Positions 1 through 11,027 are shown, numbered from the stretch's first letter. The stretch: 64,000 nt of DNA from Liolophura sinensis (GCF_032854445.1 NC_088297.1:25431127-25495126); one strand, 5' to 3'. Notes: generated by a model not told the origin, from the letters alone. Translations and numbers: made by a program.

Positions 1-1823
1 CGCGAACTGGAAAATTATTCGCTTATATACCTAGACGGCCAGGTTTATGGGTGGCGAACCTGCGACGGCTAGATTCGAACCTGTGACCTGAGAATAACGC
101 TTGCCCAATGATCCAGCGAGGCTGAACTCTTTTCCCACTGTATATACTCATAGCATGCACTAACAAGTCGATAAATCAAACTAATCGACTATTGCCTTTT
201 GGACAACTCCACCCAGGCAGTGTACGTGAGTGCGAGCTTTACCGCAGGTCCGGGTGAACATGCCTGTTCAGGAACAGGCTAGATGTAATGCGGTTTAACA
301 TAATAAACACGTGACGACCCCTTCCCCCCGACACTTGTCAAATCCACAGCTCAGGGCAGCTATATACACGTAGGCCTGCTCAGCCATTTGCATGTCAATA
401 ATGTATATCTGCCCGCGTGTTGCCATCTTTTAATGACACGCTCTGGTGACAGCTTGCATAGTCCCGTGGCTCTATGAATTGTCTCCCATAGGGGTCGGAT
501 AGATCTAGATCTTCAGACATGGAGGTAGAAAAGTTGTTACGATACTGAACAATCACGAATCGAGCCATTGATTCAATTTGATTGGTGTTTATGAAACACC
601 GTATTCAATAATTATTCACCTACATACACTGAACTTTATCAAGTACCTGGCTAACTTTAAAGCCGCAACAGAACCGGCGAGACCTGGATTTGAACCCGAA
701 CCCCATTGGTTAATAGGCCGATAAATAAGTAATAAATTTACTAACATAAACGTATTATAGTTTCTCTAATGTGCAAATAATTTTATTCCCAAACCAATGC
801 TGTTAGTCACAAGATTTTTACTTAATTTTTGGCCATGTCAGTTTTACGTATATACTGGACAAATATATGACAAATTATTGTAAGCCTACACAGGTTTGAA
901 GAATACACCTAACGAATGAAACTCTTATACATTGCAATAATAATACAGATGAAAAAATGCAGCAATAATACCGATGAAAGCAATGATTAAATCTTACACA
1001 ATGAGTCAAAGTGACACAGGGATTCCTGGTATCTGGCGAATGATCACACGTAGCCAATGAAATAACGCCTCTGGTCATTTTACTTTGGATAGGGTTAATG
1101 ACCTCTGCCACAGTTATCAACTATGGGTAAACTAATTCCGTATTTCCAACACCAAACACATCCTCCAGGGTGCTGATTAGAAGAATGCTAAAAGATGGAG
1201 AGAAAAATTCATCTGACTGAGCTATTTTGTTCACATCTATATGTTTACAGGCATCTATGTTTACAATGCAAAAATTACTTCATGTATAACTTAAAACAAA
1301 CATTTTCTACTTCCTCTGTTTCACTGGCAACTGAAAGAATGGTGGCATATTGTGCGGCAAGTATAACGAAATGATGTAAGGCGACACATGTATTATACTA
1401 ACGTCTAAAATATATCTCTTTACTTCATGTGAGGTGTTACAACAAACCACGTACGACGCTTCCTGACACCTGATAACTTTAATCAATCTGTGTGGAAATT
1501 TGTTGCCACAAACTTTAATGTATCCAAAAAAGGGACTTTTGCGGTTTGTCTAAATCTTTCGTTTCTCAACTCTGCGGGCGAGACTTGACCATATTATGTC
1601 ACAATCGAGACAGATATCTCATTCAGGTTTTGCCCCCAATAATTTCATATACTGATGGAATAGTGAAATTAAAATCCAAAGCGTTTGAAACGTACCAGTC
1701 ATTTCTGTCTTACACAATTGGCAGTTGAACACCACATACAAATCATCCATGAGCTTTGCCAGAAGCGAGGCCAGCTAAAACGATTATTTTTTTAAACTGG
1801 AAACCCTAAAGCTTACTAACTCC
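1..1823. other. Intergenic stretch, no supported gene
   Basis: AT-rich DNA with stop codons in all frames and no coherent exon. Two short pieces look like decayed tRNA-derived SINE heads in reverse orientation: around 66-125 (a reversed B-box-like 'gattcgaacc') and around 683-700 ('ggatttgaaccc'). Both are too degraded to assign to a family. Confidence 0.6.
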
Positions 1824-2204
1824 TCACTCTCCATTGGCTACGTCATCATCATCATCATTGTCATCATCACCATCATCGTCAACGTCAACGTCAACGTCAC
1901 TTCCTTGAAACTCATCGCTATCTCCTCCTACCTCGTCCATATTATGCTCTTCCGGGTTATCGGAGTCTGCTTCCGGGTTACTTTCTTCTTCCTCTTTCGG
2001 TTCAGAGTCTTGTGTTTCTTGTGTTTCGGGTTTCGTCTCGCCGCTTGGTTCTTCCCGCTTGGTTTCCACCTCAGGCTCTGTTGATTTTTCGGTGGAGAAC
2101 CCTCTATACGCCATGTAGCATCCAAGAAGAACCCCAGTTACGAGCAGAATTCTGAGCCAAGTGTTTCCTCCTTGACTTTTCTCGTTCTTGGCTGACGGAG
2201 ACAT
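1824..2204 (-). CDS. Small single-pass membrane protein with acidic tail (126 aa)
   Basis: Family not recognised. The frame starts at the ATG at 2204 with a good context (A at -3) and ends at a stop at 1824. Residues 1-15 are short and polar. Residues about 17-35 are a hydrophobic segment (W16 L17 R18 I19 to Y33), fitting one membrane span or an uncleaved signal anchor. Residues 40-126 are dominated by Glu/Asp with scattered Pro, Thr and Ser, and about 103-122 are nearly pure Asp with a few Val and Asn. In the DNA this tail is a GAT/GAC-rich trinucleotide run. A strong acceptor (pyrimidine tract then AG) lies 42 bases upstream, so the leader is probably spliced there. The layout resembles short luminal or vesicular acidic proteins such as junctin or calcium-binding anchors, but no family motif supports that. 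An acidic low-complexity frame can arise by chance from a GAY repeat, so confidence is moderate. Confidence 0.5.
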   Translation of the reverse strand: MSPSAKNEKSQGGNTWLRILLVTGVLLGCYMAYRGFSTEKSTEPEVETKREEPSGETKPETQETQDSEPKEEEESNPEADSDNPEEHNMDEVGGDSDEFQGSDVDVDVDDDGDDDNDDDDDVANGE

Positions 2205-2246
2205 CGTCACTGACTGGTTTGCCGTTTAGCTGATATCTTCTCGCAG
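2205..2246 (-). other. Probable 5' UTR part of the acidic membrane protein exon
   Basis: On the minus strand a run 'ccctgtctttttccag' ends at 2247, just before this segment, and looks like a splice acceptor. The segment leads directly into the ATG at 2204. This suggests a non-coding first exon further upstream (above 2247), which I could not place. Confidence 0.35.
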
Positions 2247-3654
2247 CTGGAAAAAGACAGGGAATACGCCTTGTTGTCACGAATACTTTTAAAATTAAAA
2301 TAAGCCACAGACGAAATGTTCACTAAAAGTTCCACTTTGTATCTGTAATCCTCACAGGAAATAAAATAAAATGTCCCAACAACTGAAGATATGATTTAGC
2401 TCTCTATCTGAATGAGATTTATGGATTGCTGAGATGATGGTTGTTTACGTTTGTGTTTTCGGCTATGTTTAGGCGTCGAAACAGACATTCAGCAACCATA
2501 ATGGACGTTCAGCACAAAATCGCTAGAATAACACCTGACATGGCTGGTGTGAATATATAAATACTTATGTTGATATTATTGATTAATGTCCACTTGTCTG
2601 GCGATCTTGACGAGAGCAGATTGAATATTGGTATTCGGTGTGAAGTTCCGCTATGTCAGGTGGGTTTTGACGGTGGCTTACCCTGATCGCTCTGTGACTT
2701 ACTCCACAAATAAGGCTGACCACAGTCATGCATATGACTTAACAGTTCTTGAGAAAGTCGTAAATTTCAAACAAGCAATTAGTAATGAAGAACCATACCA
2801 CGTCTCCTGATATTAAACACAGACATCAAGCAATCTAACAACCCAAAGTAATACGTATTATTTTTAATTGGAGAATAATAATGTCTTCATAAAACATCTT
2901 CAACGCAGCGACTTCTGTCGGTATCCCATTGATTTCATCCCTGCAAAAACCTGTAATGTTATACACAGGAAAACATAATATCTTGTATACAACTAGTTTA
3001 TGTGAGGGCCTGGTGATCAGTGGTTCCAGTTGCTGTCATTATGCCTTCCAGGTTCCTGGTGATGGTAGATGGTTTGACACTCTGATTTAACACTGGTTTG
3101 GAACTCGGGTGTTTTCGGTAAACCCCATTCAAGTTAGATAAATATACCTATCAGTACACGTCGCCTACTTCACCGATCTCTACAGCAAATACATGCACTT
3201 AGACAATATCCTTTCTATATCTAGATTCACAGCAAAGACTGCCTTAAGTTATTCACATATAAATAAAACTTGGAATTTGGAATAAGAACATTTGAACTTA
3301 CATTTCCAGCTCCTATGGCTCTCTCATCCAGTGACTTGTGACACTATAACTGGTGACTTTCGATGGCTGTATACACATATACGCGTCACACTGTATGCCC
3401 GGGCATGACAAGATCGGCTTCACACCATCTGTCGGTGGCATACAGACATAATCCCGGATCAATCAAACACACGTGCCACCCCGGCTGCCACATCAAAGGG
3501 GCCATCTCAAAATGCCAGAGTGCATCCCAAATCGATTCATGACTGCAGATTGGTTTGGTTTATGGATTACAGTCATTATGACTTAGGTATGATTTCGTCA
3601 GGTAGGTCTACCAGAAGACGAGGAAAAGTCAACGAATGTCATCCCTCTGTTATA
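2247..3654. other. Intergenic stretch, no supported gene
   Basis: No coherent reading frame or splice pair was seen. A short motif 'gcgtcgaaacagacattc' at about 2473-2490 recurs at about 33216 and, reversed, several times in 51.5-51.9 kb, so a decayed dispersed repeat lies here. Confidence 0.5.
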
Positions 3655-3851
3655 TTTATGTATTTGTTTATTTATTTGATCGGTGTTTTACGCCGTTCTC
3701 AGTAATATTTCACTTATACGACGGCGGGCAGCATTATGGTGGGTGGAAACCAGGATGAGCTGGACTTGAACTCACAGCGACCGCATTGGTGAGAGGCTCC
3801 TGGGTCATTACACTGCGCTAGCGTGCTAAACAACTGAGCCACGGAGGACCC
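3655..3851 (-). mobile_element. SINE family A copy with internal deletion
   Basis: Reading the minus strand gives a tRNA-like head (reverse of 'ctgagccacggagg'), a B-box-like 'gagttcaagtcc', then the family core and an A-rich AAAT tail. About 60 bases of the core (between 'ggaaacc' and 'atgagctgg') are missing compared with the copies at 24976 and 63643. Confidence 0.85.
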
Positions 3852-4011
3852 TCCCCTTCATTAAAGAGGAAGAAAAGAATTGTATTAATGGTTCACATTT
3901 AGTGATATTCAATGTGATTTTAGCACGTCATACAGAATTATTTTCCATCTGACATCGGCCATGTACTTTTTGGTTCATTCAGCACGTTCTACGTAGCAAA
4001 GGCCTACTGTT

Positions 4012-4130
4012 AGGCCTCAGTGGCCGAGTGGTTAGCGTTCTAGCGCAGCACAATCACCTAGGAGCCCAGCACTCACCAATGTGGTCGCTGTGAAATCCAG
4101 CTCTTAGTGACTTCCAAGAAAATAAACAGA

Positions 4131-4169
<39 letters not shown>

Positions 4170-4171
4170 AT
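4012..4171 (+). mobile_element. tRNA-derived SINE head joined directly to an (AAAT)n tail
   Basis: The head 'ggcctcagtggccgagtgg' with an A-box-like start and a B-box-like 'gtcgctgtgaaatccagc' runs almost straight into (AAAT)n. The core typical of family A is lost. It could be a deleted family A copy or a separate short family. Confidence 0.7.
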
Positions 4172-5182
4172 GTACCACTTTATTGTTGTCCATCTTAGGT
4201 TGAATAAATTTATATCCCCATGCTTCATGGGGGCCTACAAAGATTTAAGAAAATAAATACCGGTAAATAAGTAAATATATAAATAAAAATAAACAAAATA
4301 TTTAAAACAGAGATAAATGTCAGAGTATTAGGTACACCGGTATGGGACAACATACGCTTGTTACATACATCCTCTAGGTTTTCTGTTACCTTGGACTTGA
4401 CACACGTAAGAACAAAAAATGGATAAAGTTTCGTAACTTTTACATACCAAGAATTTTCCAATTTTCTCCATAAAATAACTTTTATTTTAACAGTTAGCAG
4501 GAGGCCTTGATGTATATTACAACTCACTGAGCTTAATTTCCGATGGTACATGCTTCACTTTCTGTTTGTGGTGGAGGGGAAGCAATCCAGTTGAAAACTA
4601 AACAAGTACCACCCCTCTGCACCCTCAAGCCTTCCTCAACCTGGCCATTCACAGCCATCCTTTCAGTGTCACCTACTTCCGGCGCTCGTGAGGCCAGGAT
4701 AGAATCGTCGAGGATAGAATCGTCGAAACAGGACAGATCTTTCTTCAAGACCTTTCTTTCTAGAAATTTCATATTGGTTTTAGCTGCATGGTAAAGTGAT
4801 TCTTCGCCTTTACATGTGAGTAATATTTTCCTAACGCTAAACCGGAAATGTCAAGCCGACATGCTGTAGTGCTTAACTCAGCAACAACAACAACGCTTTG
4901 GCTTCTGTCATTTTCAGAAGTCACCTACGAGTCAATTTTTGAGCTACTCTTATGTGTCTCTGACTGTATAGGATTATACAGTGTCCAGACGCTTTTACAT
5001 GACAAGTAACAATGCATATTGGGCTAAAGCCACTGATATATTGAAGTAAACTTAATTGGAGAGTTACTAGATTTTTAGGGTGTATAAGACCGAGTCAGAA
5101 TGCCCTGTAGCTAAACGGCCTCTGTATAATGCATGTTCAAGCTAGCTGCATGGGCTTCGATGTATGGTTTCGATCATTTTGT

Positions 5183-5185
<3 letters not shown>
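4172..5185. other. Non-coding stretch, no supported gene
   Basis: Both strands are open for about 80 codons at 4533-4794, but neither reading gives a recognisable protein or good splice sites. A 13-base unit 'tagaatcgtcgag' is duplicated at about 4700-4727. Confidence 0.5.

Positions 5186-5230
<45 letters not shown>
5186..5230. repeat. (TA)n microsatellite
   Basis: About 22 uninterrupted TA dinucleotides. Confidence 0.95.
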
Positions 5231-5232
<2 letters not shown>

Positions 5233-6322
5233 CCTAGCCTATGAAAGTTGTAAAATGTTTCTATTGTAAAATACACATTTTAAACTTATTTCTGGGCTTT
5301 AAAATTTGTAAACTGATTGTGATCCCAAAATCATGTATAGAGAAACACGGCGATCTGTTGTGGACATGATTTTTCAGACAAAGATTACACAGTTAGGCCT
5401 ACTGATATTTTTCATGTACTTCCACAAATACCTAGGCATACAGGGACGAGTAAGTCCCAGGCGCTCGCCGACTGACCAATGTTGCTGTTGTAGACCATCA
5501 ACTGCACACACGTTGGATCCCTGATGTTTAGGCAGAGGGTGTTTTGATAGAGGGCGTTCTTTCTAGAGGGCTTTTTGACCTGATAACGAGGCATGACACA
5601 GTAGCTTTTTTATTTGCCTACAACAATTCTGTTCAACATTAAGGAAAACCTGGACCCTGTGTGGTAATGTGAAAATGAATGTCATCAGGGGTCATTTCAA
5701 GCAACTTAGTGTGGAAAATTAACTCCATAAATAATGTTACAATGTTAAACACCATATAGTTTATGAGGGCAAAAGTGGCGGTGGAGTGGTGGTGATGGTG
5801 GTAAGAGCAGGGAGAGGTCCCTGCCTTACTGTCTTGTCTTTCAGGAACTTCTGACTAAATCTATCTGTGATTACTTCAGCATTAAATTTACCGGTCTGTT
5901 TGACCATGGATGGTGCAAAGCCAATGTCAGAGCATGCCCCATTTAAAATATAACGCAGTTGCAGTTTACCATGGCATTTGTAACAAACATTACTTATCTA
6001 ATACATCTCCACAGTCGATTTATCTCAGGGACACTAGCAATCAGTTATTTCCAAGAGATTCTTTTTATGGTGACCCGTTGCACAGCCAGCCTCAACATTT
6101 TGACAGGGCAGTTAAATCCATCAAGGTTTTAAATGAAGCGCTCTCCATTTATTGGTTTGGGACCATCCTTGGCCGAACAGTATTTTCCCCAACTTAATAT
6201 CGCAACATTCTCAGACTAAAACACATCCAATGTATAGTATGAAATTAATGGTATAGTGTGAGTTTTTGAAATGTGAAAGAAAATTGATAAAAAATCACTT
6301 TTCTTTCTGAATTTTCATCCAG

Positions 6323-6440
6323 GAATGTTGGCTGTTGATGTTTCAGAGTTCAGCTGGGCATGCAGAAAGGACACACAACAAAGACTGTAGCAGCCTGAAA
6401 ATGACTGCATTGTGTGTGGAGGAAAGGGAAACAAGTGGTG
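6323..6440 (+). CDS. Exon of basic/acidic protein gene (first exon recognised)
   Basis: The exon lies between a pyrimidine-rich acceptor ending at 6322 ('attttcatccag') and a GTAAAC donor at 6441. An alternative acceptor 'gatgtttcag' would start it at 6347 in the same frame. It encodes 39 codons plus one base, with middle residues ERTHNKDCSSLKMTALCVEE. The leftover G joins CA at the start of the next exon, giving an in-phase Ala. No ATG with a clear 5' end was found, so earlier exons probably exist; a candidate with a strong acceptor lies at 5845. Frame continuity into the next exon is the main support; the peptide itself matches no family I know. Confidence 0.5.
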
Positions 6441-6608
6441 GTAAACATTTTGAGTTCGGATGGAAGGGTTTGAAGAGACAGTTTATCAAGTAACAGATGT
6501 CATCACGGGCCGTGAAATCCATATTGTCGGTATGTTGAGAATCTCGAAGGTATCTGATTAAACAATAACTTCCTGTGCTAGTCCCAGGCATCTCATCAAA
6601 TCTCAAGG

Positions 6609-6785
6609 GCTCATGCTGGCTTCCTCTCCGGCAGCATGTGGGAAGGTCTGCCAGCAACCTGCGGATGGTCGTGGATTTCTCCAGGGTTGTGCCTGGTTTC
6701 CTCCCACCATAATGCTGGTTGCCGTTGTATAAGTGAAATATTCTTGAGTATGGTGTAAAACACCCATCAAATAAATAAATAAATG
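6609..6785 (+). mobile_element. SINE family A copy, 5' truncated
   Basis: The core starts at 'gctcatgctggcttcctctc' and runs to the (AAAT)n tail. The tRNA-like head is missing. It lies in the intron between the exons at 6323 and 7045, in the same direction as the gene. Confidence 0.9.
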
Positions 6786-7044
6786 AATCAGATCTGAAGG
6801 CTTTAACTAAAGGTACAAGGATGTATTAAGTTTATAACATTTTTGACCATTAATTGCATAGATCAACAGTCTTTGTTTTTGGACACATCATTAGCTAATT
6901 TTGGTTAGTCAGACTGTTCCACTTTAGAATATGACTGACTGCTTGATTTCTTTGTGTTCTGCATTGATGTTATTACATGCTCTATTATAAAAAGTGTGAT
7001 GTAAAGTAAAATTTCTTTTAAAAAAAATCATTTTATTTATTCAG

Positions 7045-7363
7045 CAGATGACAGTGGGACCCACATTTCCATACCTGATGTCATTGATGCGGGCGATGTT
7101 CTGGTGGCAGATGGAGTAGCTGCAGAGACGGTTGTCACGACAACAGACGTGTGTTCAGGACTACTCTCCAAAGATGATAGTGCAGACTCAGGCTGTGGTA
7201 TGGAGGAGCTAGAGGAGGGAGCTCGGTTTGCGGATCATGACAGCAGTGTGTCCTCTTTGGGTGGATTGGGCAGTGAAGATATAGGGATGGACTCTCTACA
7301 CTCCACGTCGTATGGGACTACAGTCTGGCCGTCCCTGGACATCATTAAACTGAAGCCTGACAT
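7045..7363 (+). CDS. Exon of basic/acidic protein gene: acidic Ser/Asp-rich segment
   Basis: Bounded by the acceptor 'tttatttattcag' ending at 7044 and a GTAAGA donor at 7364. The frame is open throughout: 2 bases, 105 codons, 2 bases. The peptide is rich in Asp, Glu, Ser and Gly. It has an SADSGCGMEELEEG stretch, then repeated DSS/SLGGLGSED runs, and ends in SLDIIKLKPD. This composition suits a disordered regulatory region, perhaps an activation-type or phosphorylated segment, but that is inference. The last two bases AT combine with G of the next exon to give Met. Confidence 0.7.
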
Positions 7364-7407
7364 GTAAGAAAACACAAGCACAACAACTGCTTTGATTTAT
7401 CGCCATT

Positions 7408-7583
7408 GTGTCAACATACTGTGAATGGATGGGGTGTCAAGTGTGATGTCAGTGAATTTTTGGGGTGTCAGCATACTGTGAATGGATGGGGTGTCAAGTG
7501 TGATGTCGGTGAATTGTTGGGGTGTCAGCATACTGTAAATGGATGGGGTGTCAAGTGTGATGTCAGGATTTTTGGGGTGTCAG
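7408..7583 (+). repeat. 57-bp tandem repeat, three copies, in an intron
   Basis: The unit carries 'catactgtgaatggatgggg' followed by 'tgtcaagtgtgatgtc'. Three copies lie in a row, the last shortened. The period is a multiple of three, so a spurious frame stays open across it. Confidence 0.9.
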
Positions 7584-7879
7584 TAAAACTCCAACCACAA
7601 AAATAATATACACTGAGTGCAAGGGACATCATGACTGGTGTGGGAAGCGGGGCATGTTCTAACCAAATGTCTTCCACCGATACTTTGAACATACATGTAT
7701 GTGTACATCAGATGTGTGAAAGTTTGTTAGTAAATCCCTAGTTTTTCTTTGTGTATTTGGGTTTCCTCCAGCCATAAAACTGTAGCCAGCATCCTAGAAA
7801 TGGTCAATTCTTGAGTTAATTGTTAAGCAACAATCAAATAAGTAAATAGATAATGAGATAAATATTTCTGCTTGACCAG

Positions 7880-8050
7880 GGGAGATGATCTGGGGTCAGG
7901 AGAATCATTAGTGGCACTCATATCTGATCCTGTCCTAGAAGATACTGAGGTCAAGGTCAAGAAGCCACGAGAAGCGCAGATACGAGAGAAGGAAAAGCGA
8001 GAGCAGGACAGACTGAAGAAAAAACTACTGCGCTCAAACCCGGATTACAG
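7880..8050 (+). CDS. Exon of basic/acidic protein gene: start of the basic region
   Basis: Acceptor 'gcttgaccag' ends at 7879 and the donor GTATAT starts at 8051. Phase fits the previous exon exactly (AT+G gives Met, then GDDLGSGESLVALISDP). The first half is acidic; the second half is charged and likely helical: VKVKKPREAQIREKEKREQD, then RLKKKLLRSNPDYR. The NPDYR motif recurs as DPVYR in the next exon, suggesting a short internal repeat. A near copy of the donor ('ttacaggtata') lies 37 bases downstream. Confidence 0.7.
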
Positions 8051-8274
8051 GTATATGTTATGTTTATGTGACAGTTACAGGTATAGGCTGTGTGGTTTAA
8101 ATAATTGCCTGAAACTGAAACCAGATCCCTGATCACAAAAACTTTAAGTGCTCCTAATTTAGGAAAGCAATTCAGATTTTCTCAATCCTTATCATTTAAC
8201 CCTGCTTTAAGACATTCAGGTCTTCACACTGTAGGAGCACTTTAAATTATGGCTAAGCCTGATGTGAGTCTAAG

Positions 8275-8481
8275 ACAACTTTGTGATCTTGTGACCAATG
8301 TGTGTGTAAGCAGCCTGTCAGGTACTGGAGAACTCCTGTTGACATAACTTTGTGATCTTGTACCAATGTGTGTGTAAGCAGCCTGTCCGGTACTGGAGAA
8401 CTCCTGTTGACACAACTTTGTGATCTTGTGACCAATGTGTGTGTAAGCAGCCTGTCAGGTACTGGGGAACTCTGGCTGACA
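8275..8481 (+). repeat. 69-bp tandem repeat, three copies, in an intron
   Basis: The unit contains 'aactttgtgatcttg' and 'gtgtgtaagcagcctgtc'. Copies start near 8275, 8344 and 8412. The third diverges at its end. Confidence 0.9.
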
Positions 8482-8714
8482 TAAAATCACAGCCAGCCGA
8501 GTCAGCAGTAGCAGTGGAAAACCTACCCCCTCACCATGCGATGCACCTCTCTTTCTACACTCACATTTTGGTATGTCACCGTCACAACCAGCTAATTTTG
8601 TGAAGAAATTTTGTGCAACACCAATGTCACTGCCTAGACTCACCGTGATGAGGTAGAAAGTGGTTCTCAACCTTTGTGTTAGTTATTACTGCATAGATAT
8701 TAATACGTGATAAG

Positions 8715-8866
8715 TATGGTTATACTAACCCATGATACATACACATTACAGGCAGAAAGAGAAAGGAGGCGAGCCAGAGCAAGAATGAAACAACGGAGAC
8801 TGGATCCAGTGTATCGCTGCAGGGAGCGGCTGCGGGATCGACAGCGCCGCAAGGCTGCGCGTCACC
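8715..8866 (+). CDS. Exon of basic/acidic protein gene: Arg-rich segment
   Basis: The coding core reads AERERRRARARMKQRRLDPV, then YRCRERLRDRQRRKAARHR, clearly continuing the basic theme of the previous exon. This is a likely nuclear or nucleic-acid-contacting segment by composition only. The obvious acceptor 'cacattacag' would start the exon at 8752, but that leaves the frame one base off from the previous exon. An AG at 8713-8714 starts an in-phase exon at 8715 but has a poor pyrimidine tract. The 3' end is also uncertain: a GTAACG donor at 8867 with acceptor at 8936 gives a 70-base intron that restores frame into a plausible C-terminus; otherwise a frameshift lies near 8850-8890. Confidence 0.5.
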
Positions 8867-8936
8867 GTAACGGCGGGCAGTCAGGACACAGGGAAAGAAC
8901 AGGAGAGGGTCTTGGAAGGTGTGGACACTGTCTCAG

Positions 8937-9040
8937 GGTTTTCATTTGCTGGGTTTGAGGACTCGTACGCCTTAGTGGAGAGCGTTTCCCAGCAAAACGA
9001 AGTTGTGGAGAATGTACTGTCGCAGTTTGATGGTACATGA
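8937..9040 (+). CDS. Terminal exon of basic/acidic protein gene
   Basis: Follows 'cactgtctcag' and gives a coherent acidic C-terminus: FSFAGFEDSYALVESVSQ, then QNEVVENVLSQFDGT and a TGA at 9038-9040. The same frame is open upstream (DTGKEQERVLEGVDTVSG) without the proposed 70-base intron, so the exon may instead be continuous with the Arg-rich one after a one-base shift. With all five exons as listed the known part is 287 residues. The family is unknown. Confidence 0.5.
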
Positions 9041-10187
9041 GGTGACCACGGTATAAAGGGGAAGACATACCAGTTGTTTATATTTACAAAAGCTAGTGTT
9101 GGCACCACATGATGAAATGTTAGTAAGACGAGAGTTTGGTCTTTTCACTGAGAAAATCCAGGTAGCTTTCAAGGTGAATGCTACGTGATTAGGCACAGAA
9201 GATTGCAAATCCGCTTAAGGCAAGTGAAGCCTTTAAAACAGGAAGTGGATTCTCTAAATAGAGACTATGAGTGGAATTCCTTGGCTGTTCATTGATTTCC
9301 TCTCTCACACGTACAGGAATACCTGTCAAATCAGACTGTGCTTTGATGTTGTTTTCTTAAGCCATGATCATTGTAATATTAAGGAAAAAAATTCACTATA
9401 AATATAAGTATATATCAAATGAGAGACCATAACAACAGCTTGGTGGTAAAATGGCTATCAGACATCAGATTTGGCGGTGGTCTGTCGTGACTTAGTGGGT
9501 ATCAGTGACGTCACATCCTTATTGTTTTATTGCTTGAAATCGTCCTGTTCCAAGGTCCATTTGTCGACTGAGCTTGTAGATCTGTACGGATATACCTTCT
9601 GAATGGTTCTGTTAATAAGAGGCAAGAACCTGATGTGACGTCATTGGTCCCAACATGATCAGAACAGGCAACTATAGAATCAAAAGTTTAAAAAAAAAAT
9701 AATTTTTCATTTAATGATCTTTCATTTGATATATATTTCACCATAGTGGTTTGTCTGACTTTAAGCAAGATGTGTGAAACTGGTGTTTTCTATGCTACAA
9801 GCAGTGAACATGTGGGCAAAACTTCAGTGATTGGACCAAGTGCAGCAGTCAGTGGATCAGCGTGAACAAATGTTCACGCTGTGTGAGATTTGAGGTGACT
9901 CAATCAACCAACCAACCAACCAACCAAAACAGGACTCTACACTGAACAGCTTAGTGGGCTAAAATGCAGCTGTCATGTGTGATAGAATACTTTGAAGTTG
10001 TGGTTTGACCTGTCATTGGGAAGCATTAATAACTTGTTAGGAAAACAAGCTGCTAAACTGCCTCTTCAGAAATTCCGTGGGGAGGTGGGCTAACAGGGCC
10101 ATGTTACCTTTAATGGGATCAGAGCCTTCACAGATTTACTAGATACAGTGTAAGGTCGTAGTTTTGATTATGGACTCATAGTGACTT
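9041..10187. other. 3' UTR and intergenic DNA
   Basis: No further coding exon was seen. It holds a perfect 24-base inverted repeat at 9858-9881 and a short (CCAA)n run at about 9904-9926. A canonical AATAAA is not evident close to the stop codon at 9040. Confidence 0.5.
9858..9881. repeat. Perfect palindrome, 11-base arms, 2-base centre
   Basis: The arms are CAGCGTGAACA and TGTTCACGCTG around AA. The inner GAACA/TGTTC half-sites resemble a steroid-receptor element, but the spacer is 2 rather than 3. Confidence 0.8.
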
Positions 10188-10352
10188 GTCGAGTTCAAGT
10201 CCAGCTGGTGCTGGCTTGCTCCAAGTCCGCACGTCGTACGTTTTGTCGGCAACCAGCGGATGGTCGTGGGTTTCCATCCACCATAATGCTGGCTGCCGTT
10301 GTATAAGTGAAATGTTCTTCAGTACCCTGTGTGAAACATCAAATAAATATAT
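10188..10352 (+). mobile_element. SINE family A copy, diverged, 5' truncated
   Basis: Begins at a B-box-like 'gagttcaagtccagc', keeps 'ggatggtcgtgggtttcc' and 'accataatgctggctgccg', and ends in ATCAAATAAAT. Confidence 0.85.
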
Positions 10353-10419
10353 GAAATATAAATTGTTTGGTTTAACGGTTTTAGTCCCGGCGGTACTGAG
10401 AATACATCTGTGATTAATT

Positions 10420-10591
10420 TAATTTTATTTATTTGATTGGTGTTTTACGCCGTACCCAAGAATATTTCACTTATACGACGGTGGTGAGCATTATGGTGGG
10501 TGGAAACCGGGCAGACACCGAGGGAAACCCACGACCATCCGCAGGTTGTTGGCAGACCTTCCCACTTACGGCCGGAGAGAAAGCCAGCTTT
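10420..10591 (-). mobile_element. SINE family A copy, tRNA head missing
   Basis: On the plus strand it reads AAAT-type tail, 'ggtgttttacgccgtac', 'cagcattatggtggg'-like core and 'cacgaccatccgcagg'. It stops at 'gaaagccagc'. It lies only 68 bases from the opposite-facing copy at 10188-10352, so the two can form a foldback. Confidence 0.85.
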
Positions 10592-11027
10592 GATCTTTGA
10601 TTGAAGGATTTAAAAATTTATGGATGGAGTTATTGATTGATTGATTGATCGGTTGTGTAACGTAAGGAACGTGATAATCCACATTGTAATTGTCGACATC
10701 ACTTTTATATCAGGCTATCCCAGAAATGGAGTTACGGATAAACGTTGACTAGCTTTAGTTTTGGACAAGTCCCGCCATCGTCACATATAAAACCAACAGA
10801 GAATAGACAACTGCCTTTAATCCGACATGGAATTTTCAAAATTCCCCTAGTTGCATTGCTTAATCCGGATTCCCGCCAAGCTGGAGTGACATCAGAATCC
10901 TGGCTGTCATCTTTTCGATTCACCCATTACCCACAGCTTGTGAACTATGAGATCACGTGTTCAAATCCAGCTTTTGAAGCCAGCCTTGCGGCATGTAAAC
11001 AAAACATAATTCAGTTCCAAGTTGCTG

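Noticed and set aside
4533-4794. Overlapping open frames on both strands
   Set aside because: No splice sites, start context or recognisable protein on either strand.
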